Of a stretch of DNA of 24,934 nucleotides, positions 8,092 to 16,589 are shown piece after piece. How positions within the stretch are numbered: the stretch's first letter is position 1; every line of letters starts with the position of its first letter. The DNA comes from CAVPRW01 sp046727435 [NCBI: bacterium] (lineage in GTDB: Bacteria > Tectomicrobia > Entotheonellia > J063). Location of the stretch: the NCBI GenBank assembly GCA_046727435.1, contig JBKPCR010000378.1, positions 1 to 24,934 of the forward strand, given 5' to 3'. A program made the translations under genes and the position numbers. Under the pieces are notes generated by a model. The model was not told the origin of the DNA and made no database searches. It worked only from the letters and a program-made list of their open reading frames with translations.

Positions 8092-10190
8092 GAGAAGAAG
8101 GAAACTTCGCCGGTAGGAGGCGCAAGCAGAGGCTAGGACCTCGCATGATGCATGCCGAGACATATAGTCAACCGTTCTTAGAGACCACTGCTGAGAAGAT
8201 GATTGGGCTGGTCGAGTGGTTCAGGCCAGGAGAATACGAGCAGGTCGAGCGCGTCCTGGCGGATTGCAGGGTACTGAGAGTTAAGGCGCTACGGACTGCC
8301 GTATCATGGGCGGATTGGCATACTCGTGCGGGGCAGGCGTGGTATACTTGGTTGCTCCCCCATCTGGCCGCCGAGGTCAACCTGTTACCCTGCTTCCTTT
8401 ATACGCCGCCTTCCCTAGGAGTAGAGCCCAAGACCGCTGCGCCACCTCGCAATCCCCAGGCCTATGCCGACTTCCTTGACCAGATGATAACGCTCTTTGG
8501 AGCATACTTTGAGTGGGTCGAGCTGTGGAATGAGCCTAACAATTTATTGGATTGGGATTGGCGACTGGACGCAAAGTGGCGGATCTTCAATGAGATGATC
8601 GGCCGCGCTGCCTACTGGGCACAGCACTGCGGGAAAAAGACGGTGCTCGCTGGCATGTGTCCAACGGATCCTCACTGGCTTGCCTTGATGTGCGAGCGTG
8701 GCGTGATGCAATATATCGACGTTGTGGGAGTGCATGGCTTCCCCGGCACCTGGGAGTTTGACTGGGTTGACTGGCCTGCGACCCTAGCCAAGGTTCGGGA
8801 GGTCCTAGATCGGTATGGGGTGAAGTCCCAAATATGGATCACCGAAACCGGCTATTCCACGTGGCGACACGACGAGCGTGGGCAATTGCAAGTCTTTGTC
8901 GAGGCCATCGCCGCGCCCGTGGACCGCATCTACTGGTACTCAGCCTACGATCTGCACCCAGATCTACCCCATCAGGAAGGCTTTCATGCCGATGAGCGCC
9001 ATTATCATTTTGGCCTCAAATGCGCCGATGGCACGCCAAAATTGCTCTTTCGGCTGGCAGCGAATGCTGGGCTCGCAGCGCTGCACGACGTCTCCTGGCT
9101 CGGGGCCTCCCCAGCGCCGCGCCAGAAGAAAAGACGCCAGGTCTTGATTACCGGCGGTGCCGGATTTATCGGGGCGAGTGTGGCAGATCGTTTACTGAGT
9201 GCTGGCCACTCAGTGCTCGTCTTCGACAATTTATCCCGGCAGGGAGTGGACCAGAACTTGCGCTGGCTGCGCCAGCGGCATGGCGACCGGCTACAGGTCG
9301 AGGTGGCAGACATCCGCGATCGCTATGCCTTGCGCCGGGCCGTACGCTCGGCCGAACAAGTCTATCATTTTGCCGCCCAAGTGGCAGTGACCACAAGCCT
9401 GACCAATCCAGTCCTCGATTTCGAAGTCAATGCCTGCGGCACTTTTAACCTCCTTGAGGCGCTGCGTACTATGCACAATCCACCTCCTTTGGTGTTTACC
9501 TCCACCAACAAAGTCTATGGCAATCTCTGTAACATCAGCCTGACCAAGAATTGTACGCGCTATGAGCCGGAGGACTTGCTCATCAGTCGCTACGGTATTA
9601 ATGAGGACTGTCCGCTGAATTTTCATAGCCCATATGGATGTTCCAAGGGCACGGCAGACCAATACATTCTAGACTATGCCCGCTCCTTTCCCATCCCGAT
9701 GGTCGCGTTTCGCATGAGTTGTATTTATGGTCCTCATCAGTTCGGCACCGAAGACCAGGGTTGGGTGGCGCATTTCCTCATCCGAGCTCTGAAGGGGCAG
9801 CCCATCATGCTGTATGGGGACGGCATGCAAGTGCGGGATATCCTGTTCATCGATGATCTCATCGAGGCCTTGCTGTTAGCTCAAAAGCATATGCCAAAAC
9901 TGTCAGGCCAGGCCTTCAATATCGGCGGCGGGCCGGCTCAGGCTATCAGTTTATTAGAGCTGATCGAACTCATCGCGGAACTGCATGGCGAGAACCCTGT
10001 TATCCATTTGGCGGATTGGCGCCCCGGTGATCAGCGCTACTACGTCTCTGATACGCGCAGGTTCCGTGAAGCGACGGGATGGGCGCCGCGGGTCAGCGTG
10101 CGTCAAGGGCTCAGGCTCCTCTATCAGTGGCTGATCGAGTCCCGTGGTCCGTTCGCTGTCTGTCGGGCAATTAGCGAGGTGGCGTCATGA
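8088..10190 (+). CDS. Fusion: clan-A glycosidase-like domain plus CDP-paratose 2-epimerase-like domain
   Basis: This 700-residue protein has two enzymes in one chain. Residues about 20-335 look like a (beta/alpha)8 glycoside hydrolase of clan A (GH39/GH5-like). ELWNEPN carries the putative acid/base Glu149 and WITETGYS the putative nucleophile Glu253, correctly ordered and about 100 residues apart. After a basic linker (QKKRRQ), residues about 350-690 are an NAD-dependent epimerase. It has GGAGFIGA at 356-363, TSTNKVYG (a CDP-paratose/tyvelose epimerase hallmark) and Y516/K520 in SPYGCSK. Both active sites look complete. ATG 8088 overlaps the previous stop; a later ATG at 8145 is an alternative. 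No signal peptide is seen, so the glycosidase part would act in the cytoplasm, perhaps on a lipid- or nucleotide-linked intermediate. The stop overlaps the next start (ATGA at 10187). Confidence 0.85.
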   Translation: MREEGNFAGRRRKQRLGPRMMHAETYSQPFLETTAEKMIGLVEWFRPGEYEQVERVLADCRVLRVKALRTAVSWADWHTRAGQAWYTWLLPHLAAEVNLLPCFLYTPPSLGVEPKTAAPPRNPQAYADFLDQMITLFGAYFEWVELWNEPNNLLDWDWRLDAKWRIFNEMIGRAAYWAQHCGKKTVLAGMCPTDPHWLALMCERGVMQYIDVVGVHGFPGTWEFDWVDWPATLAKVREVLDRYGVKSQIWITETGYSTWRHDERGQLQVFVEAIAAPVDRIYWYSAYDLHPDLPHQEGFHADERHYHFGLKCADGTPKLLFRLAANAGLAALHDVSWLGASPAPRQKKRRQVLITGGAGFIGASVADRLLSAGHSVLVFDNLSRQGVDQNLRWLRQRHGDRLQVEVADIRDRYALRRAVRSAEQVYHFAAQVAVTTSLTNPVLDFEVNACGTFNLLEALRTMHNPPPLVFTSTNKVYGNLCNISLTKNCTRYEPEDLLISRYGINEDCPLNFHSPYGCSKGTADQYILDYARSFPIPMVAFRMSCIYGPHQFGTEDQGWVAHFLIRALKGQPIMLYGDGMQVRDILFIDDLIEALLLAQKHMPKLSGQAFNIGGGPAQAISLLELIELIAELHGENPVIHLADWRPGDQRYYVSDTRRFREATGWAPRVSVRQGLRLLYQWLIESRGPFAVCRAISEVAS

Positions 10191-11488
10191 AATACGCCCT
10201 GCTGAATCCTCATTGGAGCTTTGAGGGCAGCATCTATTTCGGTTGCCCTGAGCCGCACCTGCCGCTCGAATATGGGTATGCGAAAAGCCTGCTGGAACGA
10301 CAAGGCCATGAGGTGTTGATCATCGATGGGCACCTGGATAACCTTACCAATCACGACATCGCCACGCATGTGGCGGCGTTTCAGCCGAATTTCACGGTGG
10401 TGACGACAGCACCAAGCTATCTGTTCTGGCGCTGTGCGCCGCCGGAGCTGCGGATCCCGAAGGCGCTTGTGCGCCAGCTCGATAGTAAGGCAGGCACCCT
10501 GGTCGCCATCGGTCCACACGCCTCAACCACTCCCACGACTACCCTGCGGAAACTTGGGGTGCAGGCGGTAGTGATGGGCGAACCGGAAGAAATCCTGCCG
10601 CAGCTCGCTGGGAAGAGCCGCGATGAGTGGCGTGAGATTGCCTCGCTGGGCTATCTGCATAAGAGCGATGTATATCTGCAGGGCGCGCCCCATGCCTCCG
10701 ATATGGCGACCCTGCCGGCGCTGGAGTGGCCAGGCGAGAGGATTCGACGCCATCAACATCACCACCACCGCTTCGATATCCCGCCCTGGGGGCCTGGAGC
10801 GGAGGTGGAAACGTCACGCGGATGCCCTTATCACTGTTCCTTTTGTGCCAAGGACAATTTCCGTAACCGTTATCGCCGGCGGCCACTGTCGGTCGTTCTC
10901 GACGAGATCGACGGCCTGCTCGCACAAGGTGTCGAATATCTCTATTTCATCGATGAGATTTTCCTCCCACATGCAGACCTGCTGGAAGCGCTGGCGGCGC
11001 GCCGGATAAGCATCGGCATCCAGACTCGGATTGACCTCTGGAACCAGGCTATGCTCGACCTCCTCGGCCGCGCCGGTTGTGTTTCCATGGAAGCAGGGGT
11101 GGAAAGCATCTCGCCGGAAGGACGCGCGCTCCTCGACAAACAGTGCAAATTATCGACCGATGAACTCGCCGAGCGCCTGATCTATGCGAAGAAATCCATC
11201 TCGTTTGTGCAGGCTAACCTGCTTGATGCCAAAGTGGACGATATGCGGGCCGTTGATGCCTGGAGGCGGCACCTGCAGCGCTATGGCGTCTGGGCCAATG
11301 CGCCTGTGCCTCTATTCCCCTATCCAGGCTCGCCGGATTATATCAGAAAATGGGGCCATCCGGATGAACAGGCATGGGAACGTGCGCATATTCATTATTT
11401 GATGGAGTATAAAGAATTTAGCGACATTCAGGAAGACCAACCGCTGCCGTTGTCACAACTCGAACGAGATCCGACGAGTCATGCCTAA
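10187..11488 (+). CDS. B12-binding-type radical SAM enzyme
   Basis: This 433-residue class-B-like radical SAM protein has an N-terminal Rossmann-type domain (about 1-150, LPLEYGYAKSLLERQGHEV and the following strand). Next is the radical SAM core with Cys213-x3-Cys217-x2-Cys220 (CPYHCSFC) coordinating the 4Fe-4S cluster. FIDEIF near 265 and the METGVES-like MEAGVES near 304 are typical core features. The classic cobalamin DxHxxG is not seen at its usual place, as in many class B members. The HQHHHHRF stretch near 190 is an unusual histidine run before the core. The family includes methyltransferases and ring-modifying enzymes; here a sugar or lipid glycoside is the likely substrate, by context only. 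GAGGTG precedes the start by 6 nt, and the start overlaps the fusion gene's stop. It resembles the radical SAM protein of the uncharacterised 'rhizo-twelve' cassette (from memory, unverified). Confidence 0.85.
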   Translation: MKYALLNPHWSFEGSIYFGCPEPHLPLEYGYAKSLLERQGHEVLIIDGHLDNLTNHDIATHVAAFQPNFTVVTTAPSYLFWRCAPPELRIPKALVRQLDSKAGTLVAIGPHASTTPTTTLRKLGVQAVVMGEPEEILPQLAGKSRDEWREIASLGYLHKSDVYLQGAPHASDMATLPALEWPGERIRRHQHHHHRFDIPPWGPGAEVETSRGCPYHCSFCAKDNFRNRYRRRPLSVVLDEIDGLLAQGVEYLYFIDEIFLPHADLLEALAARRISIGIQTRIDLWNQAMLDLLGRAGCVSMEAGVESISPEGRALLDKQCKLSTDELAERLIYAKKSISFVQANLLDAKVDDMRAVDAWRRHLQRYGVWANAPVPLFPYPGSPDYIRKWGHPDEQAWERAHIHYLMEYKEFSDIQEDQPLPLSQLERDPTSHA

Positions 11489-12584
11489 CACCTCTCCAAG
11501 CCTTAAACGTCTCTTGTTGACGGCTGACACTTTGGGTGGCGTCTGGACATACGCGCTAGAGCTTGCGCGCGTCCTCCAGCAGCATGGCGTCCAGGTAGTC
11601 CTCGCCACGATGGGTAGGCCACTCATGGCCTCCCAACGTGCGGAGATATGCAGCATTTCGGGTCTGACCGTGTGCGAAAGCTCTTTCAAGCTTGAATGGA
11701 TGGAGGATCCCTGGTCAGATGTCGCCCGAGCTGGCGACTGGCTGCTGGGACTGGAGGAGGCCATCCAGCCGGACGTCGTCCACCTGAATAGTTATGTTCA
11801 TGGGGCTTTGAGCTGGCGTAGCCCCACCCTGCTCGTCGGACACTCCTGTGTCTTGTCGTGGTGGACGGCCGTCAAGGGGGAGGCAGCTCCCCCGTCGTGG
11901 GAGCGCTACCGCTGCCTGGTGGCTTGCGGCCTCCAGTCCGCCGATCTGGTGCTGGCACCTACGCAGGCCATGCTTTCCGCGCTCGAGCGGCATTACGGCC
12001 GTTTGAGACGAAGCCATATTGTGCCGAATGGGCGGGACGCGATGCCCTTTCCTCCCACTGACAAGAAACCTTTCATCCTAGCCGTCGGACGCCTGTGGGA
12101 TGAGGCAAAAAACATCGTGATGCTCGATAAGATCGCACCCGCCCTCACATGGCCAATCTACGTCGCCGGCGAAGAACGCCATCCGGTTAGAGGGCGAGTC
12201 CACTATCACTCGGTCAAGTCACTCGGACGCCTCAGCCCACCAATACTCACCTCCTGGTTGTCACAAGCGGCAATCTATGCATTACCGGCGCGCTACGAGC
12301 CCTTTGGGCTGTCCGTACTCGAGGCTGGACTTGCCGGATGCGCGCTCGTCCTCGGTGATATCCCGAGCCTGCGTGAGCTCTGGGACGGCGCAGCGCTCTT
12401 CATTCCCCCGGACGACGCCGACACGCTCCGTAGAACGCTCCAGACATTGAGCCAGGATCGCTCACAGCTGGCATGCCTCGCCGCCAGAGCGCGCCGGCGT
12501 GCCCTGCAATATACCCCAGCGCGTATGCTGATCGGCTACCTCGCGGCTTATGAAGAGATCTTACAAGCTCGACAGAGAGACTAA
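11481..12584 (+). CDS. Glycosyltransferase family 4 (GT-B fold)
   Basis: This 367-residue protein has a Gly-rich N-terminal loop (TLGGVWTYALELARVL, about 17-32) that fits the acceptor domain of GT4 enzymes. The C-terminal donor site holds the classic E-x7-E as EPFGLSVLE, with Glu273 and Glu281. Such enzymes are cytoplasmic or membrane-associated retaining glycosyltransferases using NDP-sugars. The start overlaps the radical SAM gene by 8 nt. It is the only GT4 member of the operon; the next three glycosyltransferases are of a different, CgeB-like type. Donor and acceptor sugars cannot be deduced. A 45-nt gap follows with no strong hairpin. Confidence 0.88.
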   Translation: MPNTSPSLKRLLLTADTLGGVWTYALELARVLQQHGVQVVLATMGRPLMASQRAEICSISGLTVCESSFKLEWMEDPWSDVARAGDWLLGLEEAIQPDVVHLNSYVHGALSWRSPTLLVGHSCVLSWWTAVKGEAAPPSWERYRCLVACGLQSADLVLAPTQAMLSALERHYGRLRRSHIVPNGRDAMPFPPTDKKPFILAVGRLWDEAKNIVMLDKIAPALTWPIYVAGEERHPVRGRVHYHSVKSLGRLSPPILTSWLSQAAIYALPARYEPFGLSVLEAGLAGCALVLGDIPSLRELWDGAALFIPPDDADTLRRTLQTLSQDRSQLACLAARARRRALQYTPARMLIGYLAAYEEILQARQRD

Positions 12585-12656
12585 GGTATAAGCACAACGG
12601 GGCAGCGGACCAGCCGGCATAGCCCGGGCATGCCTTTGTCATCGACCGGTAACCTC

Positions 12657-13787
12657 ATGCGGATCGTCCTGTTTTATCATTCACTCTTGTCTGACTGGAA
12701 TCATGGGAATGCCCATTTCCTTCGTGGGATCGCTACGGAACTTTTAGCGCGCGGGCATGATGTGCGCTCCTATGAGCCGAGGAACGCCTGGAGCCTGCAG
12801 AATTTGCGTGCAGAGCAAGGCGAAGGGCCAATCGAGCAGTTCCACGCCATGTATCCGTGGTTAACGAGCTGGCAGTATGATCTGGGGACGCTTGACCTCA
12901 ATCAGGCACTGGATGGGGCGGACTTGGTGCTCGTGCACGAGTGGAACGACCATGCGCTAGTACGATGTATCGGGGAACACCGAGCACGGGTAGGCGGCTA
13001 TCGTCTGCTGTTCCATGATACTCACCATCGCTCAATCACCGATCCCGAGAGTATGGGTGCCTATGATCTCAGGCATTACGATGGAGTGTTGGCCTTCGGC
13101 GAGGTCGTACGCGATCTGTATCTGGCGCGCGCTTGGGCCAGGCGTGCTTGGACCTGGCATGAGGCGGCGGATACGCGCATTTTCCGGCCAATTGAAGGAC
13201 TCGCGCGCCGGGGCGACCTGGTATGGATTGGCAATTGGGGCGACGACGAGCGCACGGCGGAATTATCCGAGTTTGTCTTCAATCCGGCGAAGTTCCTCGG
13301 ATTGAAGGCTTGCGCTTATGGCGTGAGGTATCCGGCATGGGCACACGTTACCCTGGCTGGTGCCGGCATTACCTATGCCGGATGGCTGCCCAACTACGAG
13401 GTACCCCGCGTCTTCGCGCGCTTCAAAGTCACCGTACATGTGCCCCGTCGTCCCTATGTCCACCTCCTTCCCGGCATTCCAACGATTCGTCCGTTCGAAG
13501 CCCTGGCGTGCGGTATCCCCTTGCTGTCTTCGCCATGGGACGACACCGAGTCGCTCTTCACACCCGGCAAGGACTTTCTCGTAGCGCGAAATGGTGCGGA
13601 GATGCAGGTCCTCCTGAAGGCTCTCCTCCAGGATGAGGCGATGGCGCATGAGCTAGGCGGGCATGGGCGACAGACCATTCTCCGCCGGCATACGTGCGCC
13701 CATCGCGTCGACGAGCTATTGGCCATTTATGCCGAACTCGAAGGGGCTCGGCCGCAGGCAGGGGAGACCAGATGCGCCGCGGACTGA
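12657..13787 (+). CDS. CgeB-like glycosyltransferase, copy 1
   Basis: This GT-B-like glycosyltransferase has about 376 residues from ATG 12657. The N-terminus MRIVLFYHSLLSDWNHGNAH and the C-terminal RPFEALACGIPLLSSPWDDT with LFTPGKDFLVA are features of the CgeB/Glyco_trans_1_2 group. I prefer ATG 12657 because the conserved strand begins immediately after it, as in the two paralogues downstream. An in-frame ATG at 12630 would add nine residues, and neither has a clear Shine-Dalgarno. The gene is followed by two related genes, and its stop overlaps the next start. CgeB itself is a spore-surface glycosylation protein of Bacillus; that role is not implied here. Confidence 0.83.
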   Translation: MRIVLFYHSLLSDWNHGNAHFLRGIATELLARGHDVRSYEPRNAWSLQNLRAEQGEGPIEQFHAMYPWLTSWQYDLGTLDLNQALDGADLVLVHEWNDHALVRCIGEHRARVGGYRLLFHDTHHRSITDPESMGAYDLRHYDGVLAFGEVVRDLYLARAWARRAWTWHEAADTRIFRPIEGLARRGDLVWIGNWGDDERTAELSEFVFNPAKFLGLKACAYGVRYPAWAHVTLAGAGITYAGWLPNYEVPRVFARFKVTVHVPRRPYVHLLPGIPTIRPFEALACGIPLLSSPWDDTESLFTPGKDFLVARNGAEMQVLLKALLQDEAMAHELGGHGRQTILRRHTCAHRVDELLAIYAELEGARPQAGETRCAAD

Positions 13788-14848
13788 CAATTGCCTTTTT
13801 CGGCTCAAGCCTGGTGTCTGCCTATTGGAATGGTGCGGCGACGTATTATCGCGGCATCATCCGGGCACTCCATGATTATGGGCATCAGATCACCTTCTAC
13901 GAGCCGGATGCATACAATCGCCAGGCGCATCGCGATATCCCTGACCCCCCGTGGGCACGGGTCGTGGTATACTCCAGCGCCTCCGAGGAGGCCGTGTACC
14001 GGGTGCTTGAGGAGGCTCGTGGCGCTGATCTAATCATCAAGGCAAGCGGTGTGGGCATCTTTGACGCCCTCCTGGAGCGCGCAGTCATAGAGATGAGGCG
14101 AGTTGGAACACTCGCCGTTTTTTGGGACGTCGACGCCCCAGCGACGCTGGATCGAATCTCGCCAAACCATGACGATCCCTTCCGGCAGCTCATCTCACGC
14201 TATGATCTGGTTCTTACGTATGGCGGCGGCGAGCCGGTGGTGAAAGCTTATGCGGCCTTGGGCGCCAAGGCCTGCATCCCGATCTACAATGCCCTCGATC
14301 CGTCGACTCACCATCCAGTGGCCCCTGACGTGAGGTTTGCCGCTGATCTCGGCTTTCTGGGTAACCGCATGCCAGACCGCGAGGCACGGGTGGAGGAATT
14401 CTTGTTTCGCGCCGCCCGCGAGGCGCCGGAATGCCGCTTCCTGTTGGGGGGAAATGGCTGGGACAGCTGCCCCATGCCGCCGAATATTGCGTATATCGGG
14501 CATGTATATACGTACGATCATAATGCCTTCAACTGCTCCCCTCGAGTGATTTTGAATATCAACCGCGCCAGCATGGCACGCTACGGTTTTTCTCCTCCCA
14601 CACGGATCTTCGAGGCGGCTGGCGTCGGGGCCTGTCTGATCACTGATGCCTGGGAAGGCATCGAATGCTTCCTTGAACCCGAACACGAGGTCATCATCGT
14701 CCATGATGGTGATGAGCTAGCCAAGCGACTGTGTGCACTCACTCCCGCTCGGGCGTGCACCATCGGCGCCGCTGCCCGTTGTCGTCTGCTAGCCGAGCAC
14801 ACATACAGACATCGGGCTGAGCAGCTTGCAGCTCTGCTAACGCCGTGA
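13772..14848 (+). CDS. CgeB-like glycosyltransferase, copy 2
   Basis: This 358-residue paralogue starts at ATG 13772, chosen because GGGGAGA lies 4 nt upstream and overlap with the previous gene is only 16 nt. An in-frame start at 13694 would overlap it by 94 nt. The N-terminus (IAFFGSSLVSAYWNGAATYY) aligns with SLLSDWNHGNAHF of copy 1. The C-terminal RIFEAAGVGACLITDAWEGI and FLEPEHEVIIV occupy the donor-site position of the family. The middle contains LGFLGNRMPDREARVEEF, typical of this group. Presumably it adds a second sugar in the same pathway. The stop at 14848 is 14 nt before the next start. Confidence 0.85.
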   Translation: MRRGLTIAFFGSSLVSAYWNGAATYYRGIIRALHDYGHQITFYEPDAYNRQAHRDIPDPPWARVVVYSSASEEAVYRVLEEARGADLIIKASGVGIFDALLERAVIEMRRVGTLAVFWDVDAPATLDRISPNHDDPFRQLISRYDLVLTYGGGEPVVKAYAALGAKACIPIYNALDPSTHHPVAPDVRFAADLGFLGNRMPDREARVEEFLFRAAREAPECRFLLGGNGWDSCPMPPNIAYIGHVYTYDHNAFNCSPRVILNINRASMARYGFSPPTRIFEAAGVGACLITDAWEGIECFLEPEHEVIIVHDGDELAKRLCALTPARACTIGAAARCRLLAEHTYRHRAEQLAALLTP

Positions 14849-14862
14849 ATAGGCCAGCATAA

Positions 14863-15936
14863 ATGCGATCACAATTGCGCATAGTTATCCTTGGCTTGTC
14901 GATCACCTCATCCTGGGGCAATGGACATGCCACCACCTACAGAAGCTTGGTGCGCGAGCTTAGTGCCCGCAGTCATGAAGTTCTGTTCCTCGAACGCGAC
15001 ATGCCGTGGTATGCGGCCAATCGGGATCTATATACAATTCCCTCAGCGCGTATCGAGCTCTACTCAAGCCTGCAGCAGCTCAAAGATCGCTTCGCCGGTG
15101 ATGTGCGCCAGGCCGACGTCGTGATCGTCGGCTCCTATGTGCCCGAGGGGGTCGCAGTCGGGGAGTGGGTGACGGCGACGTCGTGCGGCCTCACCGCTTT
15201 TTACGACATTGACACGCCGGTGACTCTTGCCAAGCTGGGGCGGGGTGACATTGAGTATCTCTCACCAGCCTTGATTCAACGCTATACTCTGTATCTGTCC
15301 TTCACTGGCGGCCCGACGTTAGAGCACCTCGAGCAGCGCTATGGGGCACGGCGGGCGCGGCCCCTCTACTGTGCCGTCGATCCTCACGTCTATTATCCGG
15401 AGCCTTCTGTGAAGCGTTGGGATCTCGGCTACCTGGGAACCTACAGTCCAGACCGACAGCCCGCGCTTGAGACCTTGTTCGTTGAGCCGGCGCGCTGCTG
15501 GCCACAAGGGCATTTTGTGGTTGCAGGGCCATTATTTCCCTCGACGCTCACGTGGCCAGCCAACGTGCAGCGCATCGAGCATCTACCCCCCGCCGAGCAT
15601 CGTGCCTTTTACAATGCGCAACGCTTTACCCTAAATATTACGCGCGCCGATATGGTGCGTGCCGGGTATTCGCCCAGTATCCGTCTCTTCGAGGCCGCTG
15701 CCTGTGCGACGCCGATCATCAGCGACTATTGGCCAGGGTTAGACACCTTGTTTACGCCAGCTAAGGAAATCCTCGTCGCTGATGCACCGGAGAAAGCGAT
15801 GCACTACTTGCGCGAGCTGCCCGAATCGGACCGTGCGGCCCTGGGTCGGCGAGCCCAAGCCCGTGTGTTAGGAGAGCATACCGCTGCCCACCGGGCAGCC
15901 GAGCTTGAAGCATACATCTGTGACTTGCAGCCATGA
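14863..15936 (+). CDS. CgeB-like glycosyltransferase, copy 3
   Basis: This 357-residue paralogue is the last gene of the operon. The N-terminus is IVILGLSITSSWGNGHATTY, the middle motif LGYLGTYSPDRQPALETL, and the donor-site region RLFEAAACATPIISDYWPGL with LFTPAKEILVA. These match copies 1 and 2 position by position, so the three genes arose by duplication and then diverged. The start lies 14 nt after the previous stop with only a weak ribosome binding site, so translation may depend on coupling. No clear intrinsic terminator follows. Confidence 0.85.
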   Translation: MRSQLRIVILGLSITSSWGNGHATTYRSLVRELSARSHEVLFLERDMPWYAANRDLYTIPSARIELYSSLQQLKDRFAGDVRQADVVIVGSYVPEGVAVGEWVTATSCGLTAFYDIDTPVTLAKLGRGDIEYLSPALIQRYTLYLSFTGGPTLEHLEQRYGARRARPLYCAVDPHVYYPEPSVKRWDLGYLGTYSPDRQPALETLFVEPARCWPQGHFVVAGPLFPSTLTWPANVQRIEHLPPAEHRAFYNAQRFTLNITRADMVRAGYSPSIRLFEAAACATPIISDYWPGLDTLFTPAKEILVADAPEKAMHYLRELPESDRAALGRRAQARVLGEHTAAHRAAELEAYICDLQP

Positions 15937-16133
15937 CACGTGTGTGACAATTGGCTCAGGTCAAAGTAAGACGGCAAAGCTCCGGGGTGCCACAAGTTGC
16001 AGCACAGCGCCGAGGGAAGGTCAGCAGTTTCTCCCGTGTCGCCAATGCATCGGTCTTCTCACTTGAGCGAACCACCCCTATCCTACCCAAAATGGGCATC
16101 CCAAAAGCGCGCACCATCGAGAGGAGGATGGCC
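15937..16133. other. Intergenic region after the glycan operon
   Basis: No gene is seen. The only strong signal is GAGGAGG at 16121-16127, the ribosome binding site for the stress protein at 16134. The promoter for that gene should lie here but was not resolved. Confidence 0.4.
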
Positions 16134-16505
16134 ATGACGACGACCGTGATTGGTCTCTTTAACGATTTTTCCGAGGCGCAGCGTGTCATCCCCGCATTCG
16201 TGGCGCACGGTGTGCCGCGTGAGGCCATCAGCATCGTCGCGAATTGTGCGGCGACATCCGTCAGCGAGGCACTCGCCGTGGGGGCGTGGGGCGTGAACGT
16301 GGAGGTGGGAGCGGCGAGTCGGGGACATCCAGCCGCGTTGATCGAGCTTGGCGTCCCGGCGGACGAAGCCCAGCAGGATGCCGAGGGCATCGGCCGCGGA
16401 GGGGCCTTCGTGAGCGTCGCGGCGGCCGATTACCTGGTGGACCAGGCATCGGAACTCATGGGGCACTCGACGGCCGTTGAACTAGCGGTGTGGGCGGCGC
16501 CCTAG
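16134..16505 (+). CDS. General stress protein 17M-like small protein
   Basis: This 123-residue protein opens with TTTVIGLFNDFSEAQRVIPA, followed by HGVPREAISIVA. This is the N-terminal beta-alpha-beta unit of the general stress protein 17M/YflT-like family. The C-terminal part (LGVPADEAQQDAEGIGRGGA, FVSVAA) matches the second conserved unit. The glycine-rich segment that normally separates the two is much shorter here. ATG 16134 was chosen because GAGGAGG sits 6 nt upstream; ATG 16128 directly abuts that site and is unlikely. The biochemical role is unknown; family members are induced by general stress. It is probably monocistronic, because the downstream oxidoreductase is broken. Confidence 0.72.
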   Translation: MTTTVIGLFNDFSEAQRVIPAFVAHGVPREAISIVANCAATSVSEALAVGAWGVNVEVGAASRGHPAALIELGVPADEAQQDAEGIGRGGAFVSVAAADYLVDQASELMGHSTAVELAVWAAP

Positions 16506-16589
16506 GAGACAATATACTATTGGGACGGCACCCCATTTTTTTGCCCTCTATCTCGATCTGGACGCCGACGAACCCCCCGATGAGGATGA

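Noticed and set aside
13694-13771. Longer N-terminus for CgeB-like copy 2
   Set aside because: It would overlap the preceding gene by 94 nt. GGGGAGA before ATG 13772 fits better and the conserved strand starts right after it.
15951-16133. Upstream extension of the 17M-like protein
   Set aside because: The residues before ATG 16134 match no family, and the ideal ribosome site lies 6 nt before that ATG.
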